Shown: in pieces, positions 47,517 through 57,191 of the stretch
How positions within the stretch are numbered: the stretch's first letter is position 1
Layout of the letters: each line of letters opens with the position of its first letter
Assembly (NCBI RefSeq): GCF_013267355.1
Contig: NZ_CP053985.1
Span: 620,001-684,000 of the forward strand
Reading direction: 5' to 3'
Origin: Achromobacter pestifer
GTDB lineage: Bacteria > Pseudomonadota > Gammaproteobacteria > Burkholderiales > Burkholderiaceae_B
DNA length: 64,000 nt
Position numbers and translations under genes: made by a program
Notes under the pieces: model-generated
Told to the model about the DNA's origin: nothing
The model's database searches: none
The model's input: the letters and a program-made list of their open reading frames with translations, nothing else

Positions 47517-47546
47517 GAAAAAGCCGACCTTCTGGTCGGCTTTTTC
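47517..47546. terminator. Bidirectional terminator
   Basis: GCCGACC (47523-47529) pairs with GGTCGGC (47534-47540) around TTCT, flanked by A5 and T5, between convergent genes. Confidence 0.88.
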
Positions 47547-47582
47547 AACTGTGCGCCCGGGCAGTTTTCGCTGCCCGGCATC

Positions 47583-48371
47583 CTACAAATAACGCTTGAA
47601 CCACTCCAGCATGCGCTTCCAGCCGTCCTGCGCGGCCTCGGCCTTGTAGCTGGCGCGATAGTCCGCCAGGAAGGCGTGGTCGGCCTCGGGGTACACCACG
47701 AATTCCGAGCGCCGGGCGTTGTCGTTGCCGTCGGCCAGCTTGGCCTTCATGGTTTCGACATCGGCCAGCGGGATGCTGGCGTCCTTGCCGCCGTACAGGC
47801 CCAGCACCGGCGCGTGCAGGTCGTTGACCACATCGAAGGCGAAACGCTTGATCAGCGGGCCATGGCCCACGCTGAGCTTGCCGTACCAGGCCACGCCCGC
47901 CTTCACGTCGGGATTGTGCGCGGCGTACATCCAGGTCAGGCGGCCGCCCCAGCAGAAGCCCGTCACGGCCACGCGCTTGACGTCACCGCCGTGCGCGGCC
48001 GCCCAGGCCACGCTGGCGTCCAGGTCGGCAAAGACCTGCTCGTCCGGCACCTTGCTGACCAGTTCGGCGATGAGTTTGGGGATGTCGGTGTAGACCGACG
48101 CGTCGCCCTGGCGTTCGTAGAGATTGGCGGCGACGGCGAGGTAGCCGGCCTTGGCGACCCGGCGGCACAGGTCCTTGACGTGCTCGTGCACGCCGAAGAT
48201 TTCCTGCACCACCAGCACGATGGGCAGGTCGCGCTTGCCTTCGGGCGCGGCGTAATAGGCGGCGATCGTGCCGTCGGCCACGGGCAGCTTGAAATCTCCG
48301 TGGACCAGCCCCTGGGTGTCCGTATGGATCACGGTGGGCGCGACATTGCCGGCTGCGGCGGAAAAACTCAT
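47583..48371 (-). CDS. Dienelactone hydrolase family protein (second in the window)
   Basis: 262 residues from the ATG at 48371 (AGGAG upstream). Nucleophile C140 in GFCWGG, activating Glu in QEIFG (about 56-60), C-terminal EADHAFLADY with the catalytic His near 232. The extended N-terminus and YcjY-like spacing fit the YghX/DLH class common in proteobacteria, often of unknown substrate. It is separate from the operon at 27705. Confidence 0.85.
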   Translation of the reverse strand: MSFSAAAGNVAPTVIHTDTQGLVHGDFKLPVADGTIAAYYAAPEGKRDLPIVLVVQEIFGVHEHVKDLCRRVAKAGYLAVAANLYERQGDASVYTDIPKLIAELVSKVPDEQVFADLDASVAWAAAHGGDVKRVAVTGFCWGGRLTWMYAAHNPDVKAGVAWYGKLSVGHGPLIKRFAFDVVNDLHAPVLGLYGGKDASIPLADVETMKAKLADGNDNARRSEFVVYPEADHAFLADYRASYKAEAAQDGWKRMLEWFKRYL

Positions 48372-48443
48372 GAAGAACTCCTGTGTAGGGATGATCAACC
48401 AAGCCGGATATCCCGCCAGCGCCTGCATGGCCCCGCGCCGATC

Positions 48444-49283
48444 CTAGTGCCGGTGGACATGCTCCACTTGCGGCGCGCCCTGGCCGGTTTCGGCCTCATG
48501 GTCGTGCCCGTGGTGCATCGCCGTGGTGACGCTGTAGATCAGCGCCACGCCCACGCCGACCAGCAGCAACTGCGGGACGGCATCGGCCAGGGATACCCGT
48601 TCGTGCATTTGCGGCATCAGGTCGGCCACCGAGATATAGAGGAAGCTGCTGGCTGCAACCACCAGTACATACGGCACCCACTCCTGCGCCTGCTGCAGCA
48701 CGAAGTACCCTATTATGCCGCCCACGGCTGAACACAAGCTGGTGAAGAGGATCAGCGAGAACGCGCGGCGGCGCGCCAGGCCCGCGTTGAGCAGCACCAC
48801 GAAGTCACCCAGCTTGTGCGGCACTTCGTGGACGATGATGGAAGCCGCGGTCAGCACGCCCAGCAGCGGGTCGGTCAGAAAGGCCGCCGCCACCAGCACG
48901 CCGTCGCACAGGTTATGCAGCGAACTGCCGATCAGGATCAGCACGCCGCCCCGGCCCGCCTCGTGGCGGTCGTGGCCCTTGTGGTGGTGGTGGCCGTCGC
49001 CCTCGTGGTGATGGCTGTGCCGCAGCAGCGCGATCTTCTCCAGCACGAAGAAGCCGATCAAGGACGCCAGCATCAGGCCGAATAGCACGTGGGCATCGCC
49101 CACGCCGGTCTCGAAGGCCTCGGGCAGCAGATGCAGCAGGGCCACCGACAGCAGCACCCCCACCGACAGGCTGACCATGTGGTGCAGATATTGCGCGAAA
49201 ACCTTGTAGGCCAGCCAGCTGGCGACCAGGACGGCGATAAGCCCGCCGGTGACGGTGGCGAGCAAAATCCAGAGCAGCAACAT
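48444..49283 (-). CDS. ZIP-family metal transporter
   Basis: 279 residues from the ATG at 49283, an upstream TTG being less likely. Eight hydrophobic segments; the long loop after segment 3 is His-rich (RHSHHHEGDGHHHHKGHDRH, about 88-107). Segment 4 has SLHNLCDGVLVAAAF and segment 5 IIVHEVPHKLGDF, the binuclear metal site residues. Probably imports zinc or related divalent metals. Confidence 0.9.
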   Translation of the reverse strand: MLLLWILLATVTGGLIAVLVASWLAYKVFAQYLHHMVSLSVGVLLSVALLHLLPEAFETGVGDAHVLFGLMLASLIGFFVLEKIALLRHSHHHEGDGHHHHKGHDRHEAGRGGVLILIGSSLHNLCDGVLVAAAFLTDPLLGVLTAASIIVHEVPHKLGDFVVLLNAGLARRRAFSLILFTSLCSAVGGIIGYFVLQQAQEWVPYVLVVAASSFLYISVADLMPQMHERVSLADAVPQLLLVGVGVALIYSVTTAMHHGHDHEAETGQGAPQVEHVHRH

Positions 49284-49337
49284 TTTGGGGGGACGCTTTA
49301 GAGGCGGGGGAAGCGCAACATTATATTGTTTCAAATC

Positions 49338-49371
49338 AAAAAACGGAAATGGGCCGCCCCAGGGCGGCCCA
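49338..49371 (-). terminator. Terminator of polA
   Basis: TGGGCCGCCC (49350-49359) pairs with 49362-49371; a short gap and then six T follow on the minus strand. Confidence 0.75.
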
Positions 49372-49400
49372 CGCTTCCTGCCGACGGGGTGCTTCCGGCC

Positions 49401-52118
49401 CTAGTGGGCCTGCTCCCAGTTCTTGCCCATGCCCACCTCGGCCACCAGCGGCACGCGCAGGGATGCCACATCGCACATCAGGCGCGGCAGCGCTTCCTTG
49501 ACCCGTTCCAGTTCGGCGTCGGGCGCTTCCAGTACCAGTTCATCGTGCACCTGCATGATCATGCGCGTCTGCAACTTTTCGGTTTCCAGCCAGTCCTGCA
49601 CCGCGATCATGGCCATCTTGATCAGGTCGGCCGCCGTGCCCTGCATGGGCGCGTTGATGGCGGCGCGTTCGGCCGCCTGGCGGCGCGGGCCGGAGGCGCC
49701 GCGGATTTCCGGCAGCTGCAGGCGGCGCCCGAAAACGGTTTCCACGTAGCCCTGCTCGCGCGCGCGGCGGCGGGTATCGTCCATGTACATCGCCACGCCG
49801 GGGTAGCGGGCGAAATAGCGGTCGATGTAGGCCTGCGCGGCATCGCGGGTGATGCCCAGGTTGGACGCCAGGCCGAACACCCCCATGCCGTAGATCAGGC
49901 CGAAGTTGATGGCCTTGGCGGCGCGGCGCTGTTCGGTGGAGACATCGGCCAGCGACACGCCGAACACTTCGGAGGCCGTGGCGCGGTGGATATCCTCGCC
50001 GGCGGCGAAGGCGCGCTGCAGGTTGGCGTCGTCCGAGACGTGCGCCATGATGCGCAGCTCGATCTGGGAATAGTCCGCCGACAACAGCATGCCCTGTTCG
50101 GCGATGAACGCCTCGCGCACGCGCCGGCCGGCTGCAGTGCGCACAGGGATGTTCTGCAGGTTCGGATCGGACGAAGCCAGGCGGCCCGTGATCACCGCGG
50201 CCTGCGAGTAATGCGTGTGCACCCGCCCGGTGTCCGGGTTGATCATGCGCGGCAGCTTGTCCGTGTAGGTGGACTTCAGCTTGGACAGGCCGCGGTACTC
50301 CAGCAGAACCTGCGGCAGCGGATAGTCCTGCGCCAGCTTGCTCAGCACCTCTTCGTCGGTGGACGGCGCGCCGCTGGCGGTCTTGCGCACCACCGGCAGC
50401 TGCATGCGGCCGAACAGGATCTCACCCAATTGCTTGGGGGAATTCAGGTTGAAGGGCTGGCCGGCCAGTTCATAGGCCTTCTGTTCCAGCAGCAGCATTT
50501 CCTGGCCCAGCTTGTGGCTCTGGCGACCGAGTTCCGCGGCATCCACCTTGACACCATTGCGCTCGACCGTGGTCAGCACCGAGGACACCTGCATTTCCAG
50601 CTGGTAGATGCGGTTCAACCCTTCGTCGGCCGCCACCATCGGGCGCAGCACCTGGTGCAGCTGCAAGGTGAAGTCCGAGTCCTCGGCGGCGTAATGGCCG
50701 GCCTTGTCGACCGCCACTTCATCGAAGCCGATCTGCTTGGCGCCCTTGCCGCAGAGGTCCTCGTAGGACACGCCGCCGCGGCCCAGGTAGCGCTGGGCCA
50801 GGTCGTTCAGGCCCACGCCGCGGTGCGATTCCAGCACGTAAGCCTGCAGCATCGTGTCTTCGGTGATGCCGGCCAGCTTGATGCCTTCGTTGGCAAACAC
50901 GTGCGCATCGTACTTGGCGTGGTGCAACAGCTTGGCGCGCGACGCATCCTCCAGCCAGGGCTTCAGGCGCGCCAGCACCTCGGCCTTGGGCAGTTGCGGC
51001 GCGTTGTCCGGGCCGCGGTGCGCGACCGGGATGTAGCACGCCACGCCGGGCGATACCGCCAGCGACATGCCCACCATCCTGGCCTGCATTTCGTCCAGCG
51101 AGGTGGTCTCGGTGTCCAGCGCGACCAGGGGCACGTCTTTCAGCTTTTCCATCCAGGCATCGAACGCGGCCCAATCGGAAATGATCTGATAATCGAGTTC
51201 CACAGGCGCGGCGGGCGCCTCGTGCGCAACGCGGGCGTCGCCCGCCGGCACGCGCTCGGCGTCGCCGGTCAGGTCGCGCAGCCAGGTGCGGAAACCGTAG
51301 CGTTCATAAAGTTCGGTCAGCGTCGCATCATCGCGCGGGCGCGGCGTCAGGTCGTCCACGGCATCCACATGGCCGGCCAGGTCGCAGTCGTACTTCACGG
51401 TCAGCAGCTGGCGCGTCAGCGGGAAGTTGGGAATGGCTTCGCGCAGGTTGCTGCCCGCCACGCCCTTGATGTCTTCAGCGCCTTCCACCAGCTTGTCTAT
51501 CGAGCCGAATTCCGTAAGCCATTTGACGGCGGTCTTGGGGCCCACCTTGGTCACGCCGGGAACATTGTCCACCGTGTCGCCCACCAGCATCAGGTAGTCC
51601 ACGATGCGGTCGGGCGGAACGCCGAACTTGTTGACCACGCCGGCCTCGTCCAGCACTTCGCCCGTCATCGTATTGACCAGGGTGACATGGCTGTTGACCA
51701 ACTGCGCCAGGTCCTTGTCGCCGGTGGACACGATGGTGTGCACGTCGTGCTCGGCAGCGCGTTTGGCCAGGGTGCCGATCACATCGTCGGCCTCGACGCC
51801 TTCGATGGCCAGCACCGGCCAGCCCAGCGCGCGCACCGCTCGGTGGATAGGCTCGATCTGCGCGGCCAGGTCTTCCGGCATGGGCGGGCGGTGCGACTTG
51901 TATTCCGGATAGAGATCGTCACGGAAGGTCTTGCCGCGGGCATCGAAAATACATGCGGCATACTCTGCCTTATGATCAGAGACAAGTTTGCGCAGCATAT
52001 TCACCACGCCGTAGAGCGCCCCCGTGGGTTCGCCTTGCGCGTTGCGCAAATCAGGCATAGCGTGGAAAGCGCGGTACAAGTAACTTGAACCGTCGACCAG
52101 TAATAAGGTTTTTTTCAT
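49401..52118 (-). CDS. polA: DNA polymerase I
   Basis: 905 residues from the ATG at 52118. 5'-3' exonuclease domain 1 to about 260 (STGDKDLAQL, GDTVDNVPGV). The proofreading domain keeps D335-T-E337, so 3'-5' exonuclease activity is expected. Polymerase motifs DYSQIELRI, KAINFGLIYG and VHDELVLE are intact. Fills gaps in repair and Okazaki processing. The start lies 16 bp from the start of the divergent LOG-family gene. Confidence 0.96.
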   Translation of the reverse strand: MKKTLLLVDGSSYLYRAFHAMPDLRNAQGEPTGALYGVVNMLRKLVSDHKAEYAACIFDARGKTFRDDLYPEYKSHRPPMPEDLAAQIEPIHRAVRALGWPVLAIEGVEADDVIGTLAKRAAEHDVHTIVSTGDKDLAQLVNSHVTLVNTMTGEVLDEAGVVNKFGVPPDRIVDYLMLVGDTVDNVPGVTKVGPKTAVKWLTEFGSIDKLVEGAEDIKGVAGSNLREAIPNFPLTRQLLTVKYDCDLAGHVDAVDDLTPRPRDDATLTELYERYGFRTWLRDLTGDAERVPAGDARVAHEAPAAPVELDYQIISDWAAFDAWMEKLKDVPLVALDTETTSLDEMQARMVGMSLAVSPGVACYIPVAHRGPDNAPQLPKAEVLARLKPWLEDASRAKLLHHAKYDAHVFANEGIKLAGITEDTMLQAYVLESHRGVGLNDLAQRYLGRGGVSYEDLCGKGAKQIGFDEVAVDKAGHYAAEDSDFTLQLHQVLRPMVAADEGLNRIYQLEMQVSSVLTTVERNGVKVDAAELGRQSHKLGQEMLLLEQKAYELAGQPFNLNSPKQLGEILFGRMQLPVVRKTASGAPSTDEEVLSKLAQDYPLPQVLLEYRGLSKLKSTYTDKLPRMINPDTGRVHTHYSQAAVITGRLASSDPNLQNIPVRTAAGRRVREAFIAEQGMLLSADYSQIELRIMAHVSDDANLQRAFAAGEDIHRATASEVFGVSLADVSTEQRRAAKAINFGLIYGMGVFGLASNLGITRDAAQAYIDRYFARYPGVAMYMDDTRRRAREQGYVETVFGRRLQLPEIRGASGPRRQAAERAAINAPMQGTAADLIKMAMIAVQDWLETEKLQTRMIMQVHDELVLEAPDAELERVKEALPRLMCDVASLRVPLVAEVGMGKNWEQAH

Positions 52119-52134
52119 GGTTACAAAGGCAGAT

Positions 52135-52809
52135 ATGGCAATAGCTGCGGAAACACCCGCCAACAAACAAATTCCGCTGATTATGTCAGAGATACGGACG
52201 GCGGCAGACAAGCTCGCGAACATCGGGCCTGCTGTCAGCGTCTTCGGCAGTGCGCGAGTCAGCCGTAATTCCCCCCACTATGAAACCACCGTCGCAATTT
52301 CCGCCGCTCTGGCGGAAGCGGGTTTCGCGGTGATCGCCGGCGGCGGTCCCGGCATCATGGAGGCAGCCAACAAGGGCGCGTTCGAAGCAGGCGGCACCAG
52401 CATCGGTCTGAACATCAGCCTGCCCCACGAAGCGCACAACAACGAATACCAAACCATCAGCCTGTCATTCGAGTATTTTTTCTCGCGCAAGGCAACCTTC
52501 TTCATGCACAGCTTCGCCTATGTGGCGATGCCTGGCGGTTTCGGTACCCTGGATGAACTCTTCGAAGCGCTGACGCTCATCCAGACGGGCAAGGTCCCCG
52601 CCGCTCCCATCGTGCTGGTGGGCAGCGAGTACTGGTCCGGCCTGGTCGAATGGCTGGGCGGCCAGGTGCTGGCCAATGGCATGATAGGCGCGCACGACCT
52701 GGATCTCTTCATCATCGAAGACGATCCCGTGAAGGTGGTGCGCAAGGTGGTGGAATTCCACGCGAAGGTCAATTCGGACGCGCAATACGCGCCGTCCTTG
52801 CCGGCCTGA
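52135..52809 (+). CDS. LOG-family (TIGR00730) protein, cytokinin-riboside-monophosphate phosphoribohydrolase type
   Basis: 224 residues from the ATG at 52135 (AAGG about 10 bp upstream); a start at 52117 would overlap the polA start codon. Motifs AGGGPGIMEAANKGA (about 71-85) and PGGFGTLDELFEALT (about 134-148) define the LOG family, which hydrolyses nucleotide monophosphates at the N-glycosidic bond. The bacterial role is probably nucleotide turnover. Divergent from polA. Confidence 0.88.
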   Translation: MAIAAETPANKQIPLIMSEIRTAADKLANIGPAVSVFGSARVSRNSPHYETTVAISAALAEAGFAVIAGGGPGIMEAANKGAFEAGGTSIGLNISLPHEAHNNEYQTISLSFEYFFSRKATFFMHSFAYVAMPGGFGTLDELFEALTLIQTGKVPAAPIVLVGSEYWSGLVEWLGGQVLANGMIGAHDLDLFIIEDDPVKVVRKVVEFHAKVNSDAQYAPSLPA

Positions 52810-52816
52810 CGGCAAC

Positions 52817-52839
52817 CGGGGCGGCCTTGCGCCGCCCCG
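52817..52839. terminator. Hairpin between convergent genes
   Basis: CGGGGCGGC (52817-52825) pairs with GCCGCCCCG around CTTGC; no T run, so only a possible terminator. Confidence 0.35.
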
Positions 52840-52849
52840 CTCCCAGCAA

Positions 52850-54274
52850 TTACTTTCGCATGAACGAGGGCAGCACATCCGCCGGAATCGGGCAGACGTA
52901 AGGCTGCCCGCGGCGCGTTTCCACCAGTTCTTCCTTGGCGCGCGCCAGCGCCTCGGGCTGCGTGTACAGATCGGCGGCGGTCGCCGCGATGATCTTGGCC
53001 GCGTGCACCATGCCCTTGTGCGCCATGGACATCTTGCCCTGCGCCACCATCTGCCAGGAATGGAACGGCGTGCCGTAGGCGTAGCAGGCGCCCCAGCATT
53101 GCGCGGTGGGCGCGACCCAGCTCACGTCGCCCACGTCGGTGGAGCCGTAGGTGATCTCGGCCTTGCCGGGTTCGTAGGGCGCCACGCCGGTGAACAGCGG
53201 CGTGGGATTGCGCAGCACCGCGCCCAGGTTCTTGCCGGCGTTGTCGATGTCGTCGGCGGAGATCGAATCCCACATGCGGCGCGCGGCCTGCTGTTCGCCC
53301 GCGTTGTAATCCGGCCCCTGCAGCGCCAGCATGTTGGCATGCATGATCTGGTTGAGCACGCCATTGGGAATGTAGTTCGAGCAGGCCTTGTCGAACACGA
53401 TTTCCAGTTCGCAGCCCGTCATCAAAGCCGCACCGCGCGCCACGTTCTGCACGCGCTCGTACAGTTCGGACGCCTGCGAATTGATTGGTGCGCGCACCAG
53501 GTACAGCACTTCGGCGCGGGCCTGCACCACGTTCGGTGAAATGCCGCCGCTGTTGGTCACGGCGTAGTGCACGCGCGCATCCGGCACCATGTGCTCGCGC
53601 AGGTAGTTGACGCCCACGTTCATCAGCTCGACCGCGTCCAGCGCGCTGCGGCCCAGGTGCGGCGAATTGGCCGCGTGCGCCGCAACGCCGCGGAAGCGGA
53701 AATAAGCCTGGATGTTGGCCAGCGAGGACTGGTGGAAGATCCCCGTGTGCGAGGCGGGATGCCAGGTCAGCGCGGCGTCCACGTCATCGAACAGGCCCGC
53801 GCGCGCCATGAAGGTCTTGCCCGAACCGCCCTCTTCCGCCGGACAGCCGTAGAAACGGATGGTGCCGGGCAGGCCGTTGGCCTCCAGGAACTCCTTCACC
53901 GCCACCGCGGCGAAATGCGCGGCCGTGCCCAGCAAATGGTGACCGCAGCCGTGGCCGTTGCCATTGGGTGTTTCCGGCGAAGGCTGGCAGGCATAGGCGC
54001 CGCTTTCCTGGCTCAGGCCAGACAGCGCGTCGTACTCGCCCAGGATGCCGATCACCGGGCCGCCGCTGCCGGCCTCGGCCACGAAGGCGGTGGGAATGCC
54101 GGCGGCGTCGCGCGTGACGCGAAAGCCGGCTTCTTCCAGCATGGCGATGTGCAGCTCGGCGGACTTGTGCTCGTCGTAGCGCAGTTCGGCCAGGCTCCAG
54201 ATGCGGTCGCTCAGTTCCGCGTAGCGCTCGCTGCGCGCGTCGATGAACGGCGCAAGTTTGTCGATGGCACCCAT
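52850..54274 (-). CDS. M20-family amidohydrolase, AbgB/aminobenzoyl-glutamate utilisation type
   Basis: 474 residues from the ATG at 54274 (AGGAG upstream). Metal-binding HGCGHHLLGTA (about 105-115) and CPAEEGGSGK (catalytic EE, about 138-147) are intact; the dimerisation domain (about 190-310) follows. The length and SSLANIQAYFRFRG resemble AbgB, which cleaves p-aminobenzoyl-glutamate. The downstream Bug receptor, read the opposite way in the transcript order, shares the strand and may carry its substrate. Confidence 0.83.
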   Translation of the reverse strand: MGAIDKLAPFIDARSERYAELSDRIWSLAELRYDEHKSAELHIAMLEEAGFRVTRDAAGIPTAFVAEAGSGGPVIGILGEYDALSGLSQESGAYACQPSPETPNGNGHGCGHHLLGTAAHFAAVAVKEFLEANGLPGTIRFYGCPAEEGGSGKTFMARAGLFDDVDAALTWHPASHTGIFHQSSLANIQAYFRFRGVAAHAANSPHLGRSALDAVELMNVGVNYLREHMVPDARVHYAVTNSGGISPNVVQARAEVLYLVRAPINSQASELYERVQNVARGAALMTGCELEIVFDKACSNYIPNGVLNQIMHANMLALQGPDYNAGEQQAARRMWDSISADDIDNAGKNLGAVLRNPTPLFTGVAPYEPGKAEITYGSTDVGDVSWVAPTAQCWGACYAYGTPFHSWQMVAQGKMSMAHKGMVHAAKIIAATAADLYTQPEALARAKEELVETRRGQPYVCPIPADVLPSFMRK

Positions 54275-54317
54275 TGTTTCTCCTGTGGCTGTAATGGCGG
54301 GGAAAAAACCGGTCAGG

Positions 54318-55301
54318 TCACTCGTCGAGCTTGATGCCGGCAGTTTCAATGATTTTGCGATTGGCGGCCAGCGTCTGCGCTATGCGCTCGGCGAAGGCCT
54401 GCGGCGTGCCGGCGTCGGGCTGCGCGCCCATGCCCGCCAGGCGCTGCACCAGCGCCGGATCGGCCAGCGCACGCACCGCGGCCTGATTCAGGCGCTGCAC
54501 CACGGCATCGGGCGTTGCGGCGGGCACGACCAGGCCGAACCAGGTCTGGCCCAGCGCGTTCAGCTGCGGATAGCCCAGTTCCGTCATGGTCGGCAGGTCC
54601 GGCATGTCAGGCATCCGGGCGGGCGCGGACACGGCGATGGCGCGCAGCTTGCCGGCCTTGACCAGCGATTGCGCGGACGCGTACTGATCCTGCTGCACCT
54701 GCACTTCGCCGCCCACCGCGGCGGTCAGCGCCGGACCCATGCCGCGGTACGGCACGTGCAGGACATCGACCTTCAGATCCGCGTTCATGGCCGCCAGGTT
54801 CAGGTGCCCGAGCGAACCCACGCCGGGTGAGCCAAACGAGTACTTGCCCGGATGGGCCCGCAGCTCGGCCAGGAACTGCGCGAAATCCTGCGCCGGAAAC
54901 GCCGGATTCACCATCCACACAACCGGCACCGTCGCCACCGAGGCCACCGGTTTCAGCTGCGTTTCGGGGTTGACGCGCTTGGTGCCATACAGCAGGGGAT
55001 TGACCGCCATGGTGCTGACCGTGGCCATGCCCAGCGTGTAGCCGTCGGGTTCGGCCCGCGCCACCGCCTCGGTGCCGAGCAGGCCGCCCGCGCCGGCGCG
55101 GTTCTCCACCACCACGCTCTGGCCCAGTTCCTTGCGCAGGCCCTCGGCCACCGCGCGGGCCAGCGCGTCCGTGGATCCGCCGGGCGCGAACGGCACAATC
55201 AGCCGGACAGGCTGGGAAGGATAGGCGCCCTGAGCGGCGGCCAGGGACGAAGCACTAAGAGTTACGGCGCAAACAAGCGCATGCAGCAAACGGGACTTCA
55301 T
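54318..55301 (-). CDS. Bug-family periplasmic solute receptor
   Basis: 327 residues. Signal peptide ends near SLAAAQG (about 25). Marks: [57 protein letters not shown]. It lies 43 bp upstream of the M20 amidohydrolase on the same strand, so it is probably the first gene of that pair. No TctAB membrane genes follow. The divergent LysR gene is the likely regulator. Confidence 0.88.
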   Translation of the reverse strand: MKSRLLHALVCAVTLSASSLAAAQGAYPSQPVRLIVPFAPGGSTDALARAVAEGLRKELGQSVVVENRAGAGGLLGTEAVARAEPDGYTLGMATVSTMAVNPLLYGTKRVNPETQLKPVASVATVPVVWMVNPAFPAQDFAQFLAELRAHPGKYSFGSPGVGSLGHLNLAAMNADLKVDVLHVPYRGMGPALTAAVGGEVQVQQDQYASAQSLVKAGKLRAIAVSAPARMPDMPDLPTMTELGYPQLNALGQTWFGLVVPAATPDAVVQRLNQAAVRALADPALVQRLAGMGAQPDAGTPQAFAERIAQTLAANRKIIETAGIKLDE

Positions 55302-55428
55302 GGACCAGCCACTCCTGGGAACGGAAGCGATGTAAGGGATCGCTGCATTGTGTCCAGGGCATATCCTTATTTCAAATACATTAATAGGTGCATATATTCG
55401 TGTTTTGAATAACTAACTTGTCTGCGCC

Positions 55429-56367
55429 ATGGACGTCGCCCCCGCCACCCTGCTGTCCCGCCTGCTCGCCAAGGGGCGCCTGCGCCACCTGCAATTGCTG
55501 GCCAGCATCGCCGACCTGGGCAGCATCCAGCAGGCGGCCAACCATATCGGCCTGAGCCAGCCGGCGGCCACCCATGCGCTGGCCGATATCGAGGATCTGC
55601 TGGGCGTAAAGCTGTTCGAGCGCCATGCCCGCGGCATGCGCACCACGCGCAGCGGCCAGCTCATGGCCGAGTGCGCCCGCAGCATGTTGACGACGCTGCG
55701 CGCGTCCACGGATTCGGTGGCGGCCCTGCGCCAAGGCGCCACCGGCCATCTGCGCCTGGGCGCCATACCGGCCGCCAGCGGCGGCTTGCTGGCCGAACGC
55801 CTGCCCGCCTATATGAAGGCGCGCCCGGGACTGCAAGTGGAAGTGGTGGAAGGCAGCCGCGAACAACTGCTGCCGCAAGCGGCCGGCGGCAGCCTGGACA
55901 TGCTGCTGTGCCGGCGTCCGGAGGCGATCCCCGCCGGCCTGAAATTCGTGCCGCTGCAGGACGACGCGGCGGTGATCGTGGCCGCCGCCGGCCACCCGCT
56001 GCTGGATCCCGACGTCGCGCCCACGCTGGCGCAGGTGGCCTCCCAGCTATGGATAGAACCCCGCCCCGAACTGGCCATCCATGCGGTGTTCAAGGCCTTC
56101 TTCGAACGCGCCGGCGTGTTGCCGCGGCTATGCAGGCTGAGCAGCGCCGCCCCGCCCATGCCGCTGCTCATCGCCGTCATGCAGGCCCAGCAAGCCCTGG
56201 CGATGGTGCCCCAGACCCTGGGCAACTGGTACATGCAGCACGGGCATTTCCAGCGCGTGCGCATCGAATCGCCGGGCTCGTTCCAGCCCATAGGCGCGAT
56301 CGCGCGCGACCAGGGGCCGGGCCGCGATTTCCTGGACTGGCTGGCGGCCGGACCCAAGGCCCGCTGA
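55429..56367 (+). CDS. LysR-family regulator
   Basis: 312 residues. HTH: LRHLQLLASIADLGSIQQAANHIGLSQPAATHALADIEDLLG (about 18-59). Effector domain follows with ends in GPGRDFLDWL. It is divergent from the Bug receptor (127 bp between starts); the intergenic region is AT-rich and contains a TTTCAAATAC-like half-site and a partial mirror. Likely controls receptor and M20 hydrolase. Confidence 0.88.
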   Translation: MDVAPATLLSRLLAKGRLRHLQLLASIADLGSIQQAANHIGLSQPAATHALADIEDLLGVKLFERHARGMRTTRSGQLMAECARSMLTTLRASTDSVAALRQGATGHLRLGAIPAASGGLLAERLPAYMKARPGLQVEVVEGSREQLLPQAAGGSLDMLLCRRPEAIPAGLKFVPLQDDAAVIVAAAGHPLLDPDVAPTLAQVASQLWIEPRPELAIHAVFKAFFERAGVLPRLCRLSSAAPPMPLLIAVMQAQQALAMVPQTLGNWYMQHGHFQRVRIESPGSFQPIGAIARDQGPGRDFLDWLAAGPKAR

Positions 56368-56380
56368 GCCAGCCTGGTCT

Positions 56381-57169
56381 TCAGCCTATGTCGCCGCCGG
56401 CCACGTACATGATCTGCCCGGTGATGTAGGACGCCTCGGGCGCGGCCATGAAGCAGATCGCCGCAGCGACCTCTTCGGCCTGGCCCAGGCGATCCTGCGG
56501 CGTGTCCCGTAGGCAGGAGGCATACATCTCGCCGACCCAGGCGGTCTCCTGCGCGGACGGCGCTTCGTGGTTGCGCGGGATCGCGCGCACGCCGTTGTCC
56601 AGCGCGCCCGGCGACACGCAATTGACGCGCACGCCGGACTTCGCCAGCTCCAGCGCCATGCAGACGGTGGCGGCGTGCACGCCGCCCTTGGAGGCCGAAT
56701 ACGGCACCCGGTAGATGCCGCGCGTGGCGTTCGAGCCCACGTTGACGATGGCGCCCGCGCCCTGCGCCCGCATCACCGGGATGATTTCGCGGCAAGACCA
56801 CAAGGTGGGCCACAGCGAACGGTTGACTTCGCGCTGCATCTGCTCGGGCGTGTATTCCCAGAACGGCCGGGTCCAGATCGTACCGCCCACGTTGTGCACC
56901 GACACGTCGATGCGGCCGTTGATTTCCAGCGCGGCCCGCACCATGGACTGCGCGCCCGCGTGGGTTTCAAGATCGGCCTGCACGAAACGGGCGAGCCCGC
57001 CCGCGGCCCGGATTTCCTCGGCAACCGCGGCGCCCTGCTCCTCTGCCCGGTCCACCACGACAACGTGCGCGCCCTCGGCCGCCAACCTTCTGGCCGTCGC
57101 CCGGCCCACGCCCTGGGCGGCGCCGGTGACCAGGGCCACCAGGCCCTCGAAGCGTTGATGTGTGCTCAT
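56381..57169 (-). CDS. benD: Dihydroxycyclohexadiene carboxylate dehydrogenase (benzoate diol dehydrogenase)
   Basis: 262 residues, SDR family. Cofactor motif TGAAQGVGRATA (15-26), NVGGTIWTRPFWEYTPEQM (93-111) characteristic of BenD, catalytic Ser in SNATRGIYRVPYSASKGG with Y158-xxx-K162 region. Oxidises the cis-diol from benzoate dioxygenation to catechol. BenABC, which make its substrate, are absent from the window. It follows the transporter gene by 22 bp. Confidence 0.88.
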   Translation of the reverse strand: MSTHQRFEGLVALVTGAAQGVGRATARRLAAEGAHVVVVDRAEEQGAAVAEEIRAAGGLARFVQADLETHAGAQSMVRAALEINGRIDVSVHNVGGTIWTRPFWEYTPEQMQREVNRSLWPTLWSCREIIPVMRAQGAGAIVNVGSNATRGIYRVPYSASKGGVHAATVCMALELAKSGVRVNCVSPGALDNGVRAIPRNHEAPSAQETAWVGEMYASCLRDTPQDRLGQAEEVAAAICFMAAPEASYITGQIMYVAGGDIG

Positions 57170-57191
57170 GTTTGATTCGTCCTTGCAGATT

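Noticed and set aside
45815..47581. 588-codon minus-strand open frame across the Na/Pi carrier gene
   Set aside because: Gln/His/Gly-rich antisense frame; the carrier on the plus strand has clear repeats.
49326..52088. 920-codon open frame opposite polA
   Set aside because: Low-complexity His/Arg/Gln/Gly-rich translation typical of the antisense frame of a GC-rich gene; polA itself is unambiguous.
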